Of a stretch of DNA of 64,000 nt, positions 57,491-64,000 are shown one piece after another. The notes beneath the pieces were generated by a model. The model did not search any database. It was not told the origin of the DNA and worked only from the letters and a program-made list of their open reading frames with translations. Location of the stretch: NCBI RefSeq assembly GCF_008086045.1, contig NZ_VSEY01000039.1, positions 62,001 to 126,000 of the forward strand, given 5' to 3'. Both the position numbers and the translations under genes were made by a program. Position 1 is the stretch's first letter, and the number at the start of each line of letters is the position of its first letter. This stretch comes from Nonomuraea sp. PA05. Lineage in GTDB: Bacteria > Actinomycetota > Actinomycetes > Streptosporangiales > Streptosporangiaceae.

Positions 57491-58390
57491 ATGCGAAAAC
57501 CCCTTGGGGCACTCGCCGCCGTGCTCAGCCTGGCCGCCTGCGGCCCGTCGCCCGCCGAGTTGCAGGCCGCCCCCACCGTATCTGCACCTGCCGAAGAACC
57601 GGCCCCGACCTCGACCCCGATCCCGACGCCCGAGCCGGACGACTGCCGCGTCAGCGTGGCCGCCCCGGCCATCACCGCACGGACGATCCAGACCTCGGCC
57701 GTCCGCCGCGAGTGCACGCGCCCGGCGCTGCTACGCGTCCGGATCAAGCGGGCCGTGCCCGGCGAGGACCCGGTCGTCAAGAGCGGCGCGGTCAGGGAGG
57801 ACCGCATCACGCTGAAGATGCCCTGCAAGGCGGGCACCTACTACGCGGTCGCCACCGACTACCGCAGCCGCGCCGCCACGTCCAAGGCCGTACGGCTGAC
57901 CTGCCCTGCCCCCAAGCCCACACCGACCCCCACCCCCAGCGCCAGCCGCACCCCCGCCCCGGCCGCCACGGCGAAAAAGCCGGCGGAGACGGCGTCGTCC
58001 GTCGGCTCCGCGCTGGAGCGCGAGGTCGTCCGGCTGACCAACGCCGAGCGGGCCAAGGGCGGCTGCCGCGCGCTGACGCACGACGCGAAGCTGCGCAGGG
58101 CGGCGTTCGGGCACTCGGCCGACATGGCGGAGAACGACTACTTCGACCACGACTCCCAGGACGGGCGCGACATGATGGACCGCATCCGCGCCACCGGCTT
58201 CGGCGGCTCGGCGTGGGCGGAGAACATCGCGATGGGCCAGCGGTCGGCCGCCGCCGTCGTCCGGGACTGGATGAACAGCGACGGCCACCGTCAGAACATC
58301 ATGAACTGCTCCTACACCCACATCGGCGTGGGCGCGGCCAAGGACGCGAAGGGGCAGATCTACTGGACGCAGGACTTCGGCGCCCGCTGA
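57491..58390 (+). CDS. CAP (SCP/PR1)-domain lipoprotein
   Basis: A 299-residue protein with a lipoprotein signal (MRKPLGALAAVLSLAAC), an immunoglobulin-like region with a Cys pair (DDCRVSVAAP, RRECTRPALL), a Pro/Thr linker (KPTPTPTPSASRTPAPA) and a C-terminal CAP domain: VVRLTNAERAKGGCRALTHD, ENDYFDHDSQDGRDMMDRIR, AWAENIAMGQ and NSDGHRQNIMN. The YkwD-type bacterial CAP family is extracytoplasmic, and its role is mostly unknown. ATG 57491-57493 has GGAGG 6 nt upstream, better than the earlier ATGs. Confidence 0.88.
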   Translation: MRKPLGALAAVLSLAACGPSPAELQAAPTVSAPAEEPAPTSTPIPTPEPDDCRVSVAAPAITARTIQTSAVRRECTRPALLRVRIKRAVPGEDPVVKSGAVREDRITLKMPCKAGTYYAVATDYRSRAATSKAVRLTCPAPKPTPTPTPSASRTPAPAATAKKPAETASSVGSALEREVVRLTNAERAKGGCRALTHDAKLRRAAFGHSADMAENDYFDHDSQDGRDMMDRIRATGFGGSAWAENIAMGQRSAAAVVRDWMNSDGHRQNIMNCSYTHIGVGAAKDAKGQIYWTQDFGAR

Positions 58391-58401
58391 GATTCACACG
58401 T

Positions 58402-59208
58402 TCACGCCAGGGCGGCGCGCACCTGACTCTCGGCGCTCCTGGCCAGCAGGGCGCGCACCTGCTGCGGCCGTCCCGCGGGGACCGGCCCCAGCGGGGCGGA
58501 CACGCGCACCTCGGCGCGCAGGTTGCGGGTGGCGACCACGCGCAGGAGGGAGGCGGTGATGGGGTCGTCGCAGGCCCAGCTTCCCCGCGTGGACGGGGCG
58601 TCGCCCTCGTAATAGCGCAGCGCGGCGGCCCGGATCACCGCGTCCGCGTCGATCGCGGCCTGGAAGACGGCGGGCCGGAAGGCGCCGGTCCTGACACCGC
58701 GCGAGGCGGCGCCTTCGGGGAAGGCGATCACGGTGTCGCCGTCCCGCAGCGCCCGCGCGACGGCGCGGACGGCCGCCGGCGCGTCCTCCCCGTCGATGAA
58801 CATGGTGCCGCCGGCCGCCGCCAGCGCGCCGACGATCGGACGCCTGCGGAGCTCCCGCCCGGCCAGGGTGCGGGCGGGCACGGTCGCCGCCAGCACCAGC
58901 GGGTCCAGCCAGGAGACGTGGTTGGCCACGATCAGGGCGCCGGCGCTGATCCCGCCGCCCGCCCCGCCGCCCTGGTCGATGGTGAGCCGCACGGTGACCC
59001 CTATCGCGCGCAGTAGCAGCCTGGCCCAGTGCTTGACGAGGCGCGTCCGCCACGTCGCGGAGGCCGGCAGCAGGACGGGATACAGCGGCAGGGCCGCGAC
59101 CAGCACCACCGTCGCGGCGCACAACCGGGCCGCGCGCCGCAACGGCCCGGCGGCGACCACCGCGGGGGGCAGGCAGGCGGTCATGGTGCGGGTGGCGGGA
59201 TCGGGCAT
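58402..59208 (-). CDS. plsC: 1-acyl-sn-glycerol-3-phosphate acyltransferase
   Basis: A 268-residue membrane-associated enzyme transferring a second acyl chain to lysophosphatidate. The motifs are IVANHVSWLDPLVLAATVPA (NHxxxxD), GTMFIDGED (motif II region) and VIAFPEGAASRGVRTGAFRP (FPEG). An N-terminal hydrophobic segment precedes the catalytic domain. ATG 59206-59208 is used. It is divergent from the FAD oxidoreductase gene across a 214-bp AT-richer promoter region with an inverted repeat. Confidence 0.87.
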   Translation of the reverse strand: MPDPATRTMTACLPPAVVAAGPLRRAARLCAATVVLVAALPLYPVLLPASATWRTRLVKHWARLLLRAIGVTVRLTIDQGGGAGGGISAGALIVANHVSWLDPLVLAATVPARTLAGRELRRRPIVGALAAAGGTMFIDGEDAPAAVRAVARALRDGDTVIAFPEGAASRGVRTGAFRPAVFQAAIDADAVIRAAALRYYEGDAPSTRGSWACDDPITASLLRVVATRNLRAEVRVSAPLGPVPAGRPQQVRALLARSAESQVRAALA

Positions 59209-59299
59209 GGCATCCTCCAGATCGGCGACGCGACTACTCAGCGTGGTAGCGATGGAGATCTTGAGCGAGCATAACCGCAGGTAGCAAGGGCTTTGCCAA

Positions 59300-59330
59300 A
59301 ACTTTACTTACGAGACTGTCACTTAAAGTT
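59300..59330. promoter_or_regulatory. Inverted repeat AACTTTA-N17-TAAAGTT in divergent promoter
   Basis: Perfect 7-bp arms at 59300-59306 and 59324-59330 in the AT-richest part of the plsC/oxidoreductase intergenic region. It is positioned for an activator or repressor acting on one or both genes. Confidence 0.5.
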
Positions 59331-59422
59331 ACCGACTTGGCAAGCTGAGCGTGCCGCCAAGAAGCCGCGCGCGGCACCCGGGAAAGGACACTCCACGTGA
59401 GCGACTGGGTAGGTCCCGCTGC

Positions 59423-60694
59423 ATGAACACCGATCGGGGAACACGTGAGGCCGTCATCATCGCCGGAGCCGGGATGGCGGGGCTCGCCTGCGCGGTGCGG
59501 CTGCACGAGGCCGGCGTCCCGGTGCGCGTGCTGGAGGCCTCCGACGACGTCGGCGGCCGGGTGCGCACCGACGTCATCGACGGCTTCCGGCTGGACCGTG
59601 GCTACCAGGTGTTCAACACCGCCTACCCCGAGGCCCGCCGCCTCCTCGACCTCGGCGCGCTCGACCTGCGCCCCTTCGCCTCCGGGCTGCTCGTGCAGGG
59701 CCGCGCCGCCCGCGCCAGGGTGATGCTGCCGTGGCGGCACCCCCGGCACGCGCTCAGCGGGCCGCTGTCCGGCGCCGGCACGCTCGCCGACAACGCCGTG
59801 CTGGCCGCCCTCACCGCACGCGATCTGCTGCTGCCCGGCTCCTGGCTGCGCGGCGGACGCGAACGGCGCACCGACGACGAGCTGCGCTCCTGGGGCATGT
59901 CCGAGAAGATGATCGACTGCCTGATCCGTCCCTTCCTCGCGGGGGTGCTGCTCGAACGCGACCTGGAGACCTCCAGCCGGATGTTCCACCTGTTCTGGCG
60001 GTCGTTCGCGCGCGGCACCATCGGCGTGCCCGCGCTCGGCATGGGGCGGATCCCGCGCCTGCTCGCCGACCGGCTGCCGCCGGGCGCCGTCACGCTCGGC
60101 GCCCGGGTGAGCGAGGTCACGGCCGGCGGCGCGCGGCTCGCGGACGGGACCGTGATCGAGGGCCGCGCCACGGTGGTCGCCGCCGACCCCGTGTCGGCGG
60201 GCGAGTTGCTGAGCGAGATCGAGGTGCCGCCGATGCGTGCCGTGACCACCTTCTACCACGCCGCGCCCCGCTCCCCCATGCGCGAGCCGATCCAGATCAT
60301 CGACGCCACCGGGGCCGTCACCGACACCCTGGTGCTCACCGACGCCGCCCCCGAGTACTCCGCCGACGGGCGGGCGCTGGTGTCCACGTCCGTGCTGGGC
60401 CTGGACACCGACGAGCGGCCGGTCCGGCGGCGCCTGGGCGAGATCTACGGCGACACCTCCGGCTGGGAGCACCTGGCCACGTACCCGATCCCGGCGGCGC
60501 TGCCCGCCATGCCGCCGCCGTACCCGCTGCGCCGGCCGGTGCGGCTGCGCGCCGGTCTGTACGTGTGCGGCGACCACCGCGACACCGGGTCCCTCCAGGG
60601 GGCCCTGGTGTCGGGGCGGCGCGCGGCCCAGGCCGTCCTCGCCGACCTCCGGGTCGCCCTCGGGCAGGCGACCCGCTCTGCCGCTCCCCGCTGA
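59423..60694 (+). CDS. FAD-dependent amine-oxidase/phytoene-desaturase-like oxidoreductase
   Basis: A 423-residue flavoprotein with the Rossmann loop VIIAGAGMAGLACAVRLHEA, the GG motif VLEASDDVGGRVRTDVIDGF and the C-terminal FAD motif LYVCGDHRDTGSLQGALVSG. This is the protoporphyrinogen-oxidase/crtI-like superfamily; the substrate is not evident. ATG 59423-59425 is used, as upstream extension has no support. It is divergent from plsC and may share regulation through the intergenic inverted repeat. No carotenoid or sterol genes are nearby. Confidence 0.83.
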   Translation: MNTDRGTREAVIIAGAGMAGLACAVRLHEAGVPVRVLEASDDVGGRVRTDVIDGFRLDRGYQVFNTAYPEARRLLDLGALDLRPFASGLLVQGRAARARVMLPWRHPRHALSGPLSGAGTLADNAVLAALTARDLLLPGSWLRGGRERRTDDELRSWGMSEKMIDCLIRPFLAGVLLERDLETSSRMFHLFWRSFARGTIGVPALGMGRIPRLLADRLPPGAVTLGARVSEVTAGGARLADGTVIEGRATVVAADPVSAGELLSEIEVPPMRAVTTFYHAAPRSPMREPIQIIDATGAVTDTLVLTDAAPEYSADGRALVSTSVLGLDTDERPVRRRLGEIYGDTSGWEHLATYPIPAALPAMPPPYPLRRPVRLRAGLYVCGDHRDTGSLQGALVSGRRAAQAVLADLRVALGQATRSAAPR

Positions 60695-60729
60695 CCGCGT
60701 ATTTGCGGAACGCGCGTTCAGCCGATTCG

Positions 60730-61830
60730 ATGACCTGCGTGCCCCGCCCGTTCTCCCCGCCCACCCGGACCTCCGTGCCCCGCCCGTTCCCCATGCTCGC
60801 CCGGACCTCCGCGTCCCGCTGGTTTTCTCCGCTCGCCCGGACGCTCGCGATCGCCGGCCTGGTCGTGCTGACCGGCTGCACCCTCCCGGCCGATCCGCCG
60901 CCGATGCCGCCCACCGGCGTCTACGACCACGACACGGCGAGCGAGAACTCCCGGGCAGAACCCGCCCCGACCGGCGGCACGTCCGGCGCCCTGACCCGGC
61001 CGCTGACGACGGCGGGCTGGTTCTGCGCGCAGGCCAGGAGCAACGCGGACGGCCGGGCCCTGTGGTGCCGCATCGGCCGCCGGGACGCGACGGACATGGT
61101 CAGCGCACAGACCGCGCACTTCCTGCTCGACAGCCGCGACCGACTCGCCTGGGCCTGGTTCCCGCCTGCCGATCAGGGCGGCGCCGACCACATCACCGCC
61201 GCCGCCACGTCGGCCCTCGGCACGATCTGGACCGACGCCCCGGAGCGCATCCGCCAGGAGATCGACGACCACGGGCGGGAGACGGACGAGATGCCCTCGG
61301 CCACCGCGTGGCGGGACGAGCACGCGGACTACCACTTCTCCGACCTCGACGGCCTGATCGTCACCGCCGGTGACGCCGCCGTACGGCGCTGGCCGTCCGG
61401 CGGCGAGCACTACGCCACCACGATGAGCTCCGCCGTGAAGGACCTCCTGGCAGGCGGCTACGACTGCCACTATCCGCCGCAGACGAACTGCAACCGCGTC
61501 CAGTCCAACGGCTACTTCCAGGTCACGCTCCGCGAGGACCAGATCATCACCGCCCGGTTCGGCATCGGCAGCCTGATCGAGGCGGGGCGGCAGCGGCATC
61601 CGCTGAGCCAGGAGTTCCCGCACGGGCTCACCTTTTTGACGGACGCGGTGCGCGGTCCCGTCACCGAACGCATCGAACAGGCCCGCCGCGAGGGGACGAG
61701 CTTCGCCGGCATCGTGGCCGGCACCGTTGTCATCATCGACGCGGATCGCGGAGCCGTGGACGGCGACGACCTGGTCGCCTACCTCAGCATCCAGATCGGA
61801 GCCCCGCTGGCGGCCACCCTGCCCCTGTGA
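60730..61830 (+). CDS. Putative lipoprotein of unknown function
   Basis: A 366-residue protein. The signal segment ARTLAIAGLVVLTGCTLPAD has a lipobox (LTGC). It is preceded by about 36 residues made of three 12-residue repeats (VPRPFSPPTRTS type), which are unusual ahead of a lipoprotein signal. The mature part has four cysteines (WFCAQAR, LWCRIGR, YDCHYPPQTNCNR), probably disulphide bonded, and no recognised family. Start choice is uncertain: ATG 60730 or ATG 60793, neither with a ribosome site; the later one shortens the leader. Confidence 0.65.
   Translation: MTCVPRPFSPPTRTSVPRPFPMLARTSASRWFSPLARTLAIAGLVVLTGCTLPADPPPMPPTGVYDHDTASENSRAEPAPTGGTSGALTRPLTTAGWFCAQARSNADGRALWCRIGRRDATDMVSAQTAHFLLDSRDRLAWAWFPPADQGGADHITAAATSALGTIWTDAPERIRQEIDDHGRETDEMPSATAWRDEHADYHFSDLDGLIVTAGDAAVRRWPSGGEHYATTMSSAVKDLLAGGYDCHYPPQTNCNRVQSNGYFQVTLREDQIITARFGIGSLIEAGRQRHPLSQEFPHGLTFLTDAVRGPVTERIEQARREGTSFAGIVAGTVVIIDADRGAVDGDDLVAYLSIQIGAPLAATLPL
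60733..60840 (+). repeat. Three 36-bp tandem repeats upstream of a lipoprotein signal
   Basis: 60733-60768, 60769-60804 and 60805-60840 are diverged copies beginning ACCT(G/C)CG(T/C)G(C/T)CCCG. If translated they encode three 12-residue Arg/Pro-rich units. Confidence 0.85.
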
Positions 61831-61897
61831 CGGTTGAACCTTGCTCGGGACACCGCCCGTACCTCTCAGGAGCAAGCAACTCTGAGAAGGGCCGACC

Positions 61898-62797
61898 ATG
61901 ACCAAGCGCACCCTCGCTCTTCCCGGTCTGGCCGTCGCCACGGCCATGATCGCCACCTCCGTCACCCCCGCCGCCGCACAGACGAGCACCCCCGTGTACT
62001 TCGCCGCCTCCCTCACGGGCGCCAACGAGGTCCCCGCCGCCGGCACGAAGGTCGGTGACACCGACGGGAACGCGCTTGCCGTGTTCCGCATCCACGGGGA
62101 GCGCGTGGACTACGCGGTGCGGTGGCACAAGGTGAAGGCGCCCAGCGGGTTCCACATCCACCGGGGCGCGGCGGGCGAGAACGGCGACGTCAGGATCCCG
62201 TTCTTCGCCACGGCGCTGCCCGCCCAGCTCCACGCCGTCAAGGGCACGGTCTTCGTCAAGGACCGCGACCTGCTCGGCCGCATCCTCGCCAACCCGCAGA
62301 ACTGGTACGCCAACCTGCACAACGCCGAGTTCGGCGGCGGCGCCGTACGGGCCCAGCTCCACCGCGTCCGGCCCGTCTCGATGGAGTCGGTGCTGGCGCA
62401 CGGCTTCGGCCGCACGCTGACGGCCCAGGCCGACGGGCGTCAGGAGATCCCTGCGCCCGGCACGAAGGTCGGCGACGGCAACGGGCGGGCCGCCTGGCTG
62501 GTGCAGCCCGAAGGGCGGCGGGTGTGGTTCGCCGCCGCCTGGAAGAAGATCAGCGCTCCGACGGCCGCGCACATCCACCGCGCGCCGAAGGGCAAGAACG
62601 GGCCCGTGGTGGTGCCGTTCTTCGAGGCCAAGGGCGGGCTGCCGGCCAGCGTGAACGGGCTGGCGGGCAGTTCCACGACGTCGGCGGCCGTGTCGCGTCG
62701 GATCTGGAAGAACCCCAGGAACTGGTACGCCAATCTGCACAACGCCAAGTTCCCGGGTGGGGCGGTTCGTGGCCAGCTCTATCGTGGGGACTGGTAA
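61898..62797 (+). CDS. Secreted protein with two CHRD domains
   Basis: A 299-residue exported protein (signal MTKRTLALPGLAVATAMIAT to AAAQ). Two CHRD domains of about 130 residues follow: the first has SLTGANEVPAAGTKVGDTDG, GFHIHRGAAGENGD and NWYANLHNAEFGGGAVRAQL; the second has QADGRQEIPAPGTKVGDGNG, AHIHRAPKGKNGP and NWYANLHNAKFPGGAVRGQL. The conserved His-x-His and Asn-Leu-His positions suggest metal binding. ATG 61898-61900 has AAGGG upstream. CHRD proteins are extracellular and of unknown role in bacteria. Confidence 0.87.
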   Translation: MTKRTLALPGLAVATAMIATSVTPAAAQTSTPVYFAASLTGANEVPAAGTKVGDTDGNALAVFRIHGERVDYAVRWHKVKAPSGFHIHRGAAGENGDVRIPFFATALPAQLHAVKGTVFVKDRDLLGRILANPQNWYANLHNAEFGGGAVRAQLHRVRPVSMESVLAHGFGRTLTAQADGRQEIPAPGTKVGDGNGRAAWLVQPEGRRVWFAAAWKKISAPTAAHIHRAPKGKNGPVVVPFFEAKGGLPASVNGLAGSSTTSAAVSRRIWKNPRNWYANLHNAKFPGGAVRGQLYRGDW

Positions 62798-62876
62798 GGC
62801 GTTGCCGGCGTACGGCATCTCCCGGCATGCCCCTCGCGTCCCGCATCGTCATGCCACGGTCGGTGGAGCCATCAGC

Positions 62877-62901
62877 GCCATGTCGCCGCCGGCGGCATGG
62901 C
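62877..62901. terminator. Strong hairpin between convergent genes
   Basis: GCCAT (62877-62881) and the abutting GCCGCC/GGCGGC pair with ATGGC (62897-62901), making a compact stem in the 141-bp gap between the CHRD gene and the convergent secreted-protein gene. Confidence 0.5.
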
Positions 62902-62938
62902 GGGCGCCCCGGGAGTGAGTCTTCAAGAGGTGATCGGA

Positions 62939-63661
62939 CTACTGATGATGGGTCCTCGCGTACTGTTCTGTCTTCGCCTCGCATTCGTCGACCGGCGATC
63001 GACGGCGGCAGGTCTGGTACAGCGCCGTCGCGGGCACGCAGACGTCCCCGCTCACGGTGACCCCCCAGGCGTATCTGCAATATTCGTATGCGATGTTTCC
63101 CTCGACGCAGATGCTCCGCTTCGTCACCACGCCTCGGGCGTCGGGGCTGCGGCAGTCGGCGTAGACGGGCACGGCGTCCGTGCAGATCAGGCCGGCCCCT
63201 CGGTAGACGCACGCTTCCCGTATCGCAGGCAACTCACACTGCCGGTCGGTCTTCCCGGTGAACCGGCAGTTCAGATAGGTCTTGGTGACAGCGTCGGCAC
63301 CCGTGACACACGGCTTCCTGCCCCTTGCGACCGTGTCGGCCTTGCGGCAGTCGGCGAGCAAGGCCTTCACGTCGCGGTCGATGGCGGCGGCGCCTTCGCA
63401 GGCCTCCCCCTTGAAGCCGGACGCCTTGCAGGACTTGTGGCGGGCGCGCGACACGCCTGGCACCTTCGGCATTGTCCCGCTGGTCAGACTCTGGGTTTTC
63501 TCCGCCGCAATTCCAGCCGTGACCCACTGGTGGACCGGTGCGCCAGACCCACTGGGTGGGCTGGGCAGCAGACAGAGGAATCCGATGCCCAGCGATGCCA
63601 GCAGCGCGATGCCGCCGCTCAGCCACGCCCGAATCCATTTCGAGCGTCGATGCCACCTCAA
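62939..63661 (-). CDS. Cys-rich exported protein of unknown function
   Basis: A 240-residue protein with a probable TTG start (63659-63661), supported by GGGAGG 6 nt upstream. The first 40 residues are a basic stretch and a single membrane helix (WLSGGIALLASLGIGFLCLL). The mature part has about 13 cysteines in short spacings (CKASGFKGEACEG, DCRKADTVARGRKPC, NCRFTGKTDRQC, EYCRYAW, TCRRRSPVDEC), typical of a disulphide-rich extracytoplasmic domain. No family is recognised. It follows the partial gene on its right by 14 bp in the same direction. Confidence 0.65.
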   Translation of the reverse strand: MRWHRRSKWIRAWLSGGIALLASLGIGFLCLLPSPPSGSGAPVHQWVTAGIAAEKTQSLTSGTMPKVPGVSRARHKSCKASGFKGEACEGAAAIDRDVKALLADCRKADTVARGRKPCVTGADAVTKTYLNCRFTGKTDRQCELPAIREACVYRGAGLICTDAVPVYADCRSPDARGVVTKRSICVEGNIAYEYCRYAWGVTVSGDVCVPATALYQTCRRRSPVDECEAKTEQYARTHHQ

Positions 63662-63675
63662 CGAGCGCCTCCCAT

Positions 63676-64000
63676 TCAGGCGGGATGGACGGTGTCGGTG
63701 CAAATGGATCCTATATCGTTGGCGATGCCGGTACAGACCCTCTTGACAATGAGCCCGGTGCCGGGTGAGCTCAGGCGCGCCTTCTTCCAATCGGCATTGA
63801 TGTCGGCGTTCTTGTTCACCGTGTTGAGAATTTTGATCCCGCTCTCGATGAGTCCGCACACTGTGCTCGCCACCGTCTCCGCTGGTTTGGCCACGGGTAT
63901 GTGGGACAGGAAATCCTTCACCTGGCAGACCCCTGGTGTCGTGAGATCGGACTTCTTGTAGATCTCCGACGAGAACCACGCCTGGACGGACGAATAGTAC
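63676..64000 (-). CDS. Unknown protein, C-terminal part only (runs off the right edge)
   Basis: The frame is open from the window edge to the stop at 63676-63678 and encodes at least 107 residues, including VQAWFSSEIYKKSDLTTPGV, ASTVCGLIESGIKILNTVN and GLIVKRVCTGIANDIGSICT. Alternating polar and hydrophobic helices and three spaced cysteines are visible, but no family. GC content is lower than in neighbouring genes. It is upstream of the Cys-rich exported protein gene and probably cotranscribed with it. Confidence 0.55.
   Translation of the reverse strand, partial: YYSSVQAWFSSEIYKKSDLTTPGVCQVKDFLSHIPVAKPAETVASTVCGLIESGIKILNTVNKNADINADWKKARLSSPGTGLIVKRVCTGIANDIGSICTDTVHPA

Overview
The window is 64 kb of very GC-rich, densely coding DNA with frequent GTG starts, many 4-bp gene overlaps, Lsr2, a SigB/SigF-type sigma factor, YbaB and EspC-like type VII secretion (T7SS) proteins, CAP and lipoprotein genes, and a mycobacterial-type iron box. 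All of this points to an actinomycete chromosome, most likely Streptosporangiaceae (Nonomuraea-like); the genus is an inference from gene style. I saw no rRNA, tRNA, CRISPR array, insertion sequence or phage module.

Layout. 1-6.3 kb is a quinate/shikimate catabolic locus: lactonase-like partial gene, MHS-type MFS importer, two-domain 3-dehydroshikimate dehydratase and quinate/shikimate dehydrogenase on the minus strand, with a divergent old-yellow-enzyme-type oxidoreductase. Two promoter regions share the 9-mer GTGAGTTAG. 6.3-12.3 kb holds a secreted alpha/beta hydrolase, a PadR regulator with SRPBCC and NTF2-like genes, a NYN/LOTUS protein and two tandem NmrA-family genes. 12.5-22.6 kb holds the sigma factor, an eroded Rhs-type toxin with an intact putative immunity gene, cobF, a class C beta-lactamase-like hydrolase with a GbsR/MarR regulator, a methyltransferase, an NB-ARC/TPR ATPase, a membrane protein and an amidohydrolase.

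22.7-30.1 kb is a compact specialised-metabolism and efflux island: a heterodimeric ABC exporter under its own TetR repressor, a stand-alone methyltransferase/pseudo-ketoreductase/enoylreductase-like protein cut out of polyketide synthase architecture, and an orphan MbtH gene under an IdeR/DtxR-type iron box. 30.1-41.5 kb holds regulators, a TetR/thioesterase pair with a 30-bp operator, DUF4132, a membrane protein, the scar of a deleted divergent GH3/TetR pair, peptide deformylase, SnoaL, DUF3500 and lsr2. 41.7-46.3 kb holds a secreted vanadium haloperoxidase-like protein, an isochorismatase-like hydrolase, a DUF6461-like protein, a STAS protein and a LuxR-sensor-like protein lacking its HTH.

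46.4-52.5 kb is the most notable region: an EspC-like gene divergent from a YbaB/EbfC-like gene, a 1579-residue protein and a coupled 166-residue protein. The large protein joins a T7SS-effector-like N-terminus, a repeat-rich linker and a C-terminal amidoligase-type (COOH-NH2 ligase) domain, and looks like an ATP-dependent ligase delivered as a polymorphic toxin. 52.5-64 kb is rich in secreted proteins (trypsin-like, PGA hydrolase, degenerate zinc-peptidase fold, CAP lipoprotein, two-domain CHRD protein, Cys-rich protein), plus a SulP-carbonic anhydrase fusion, PlsC and an FAD oxidoreductase.

A theme throughout is short tandem duplication: many in-frame minisatellites lie inside genes, and at several places the 3' end of a gene has been tandemly copied.
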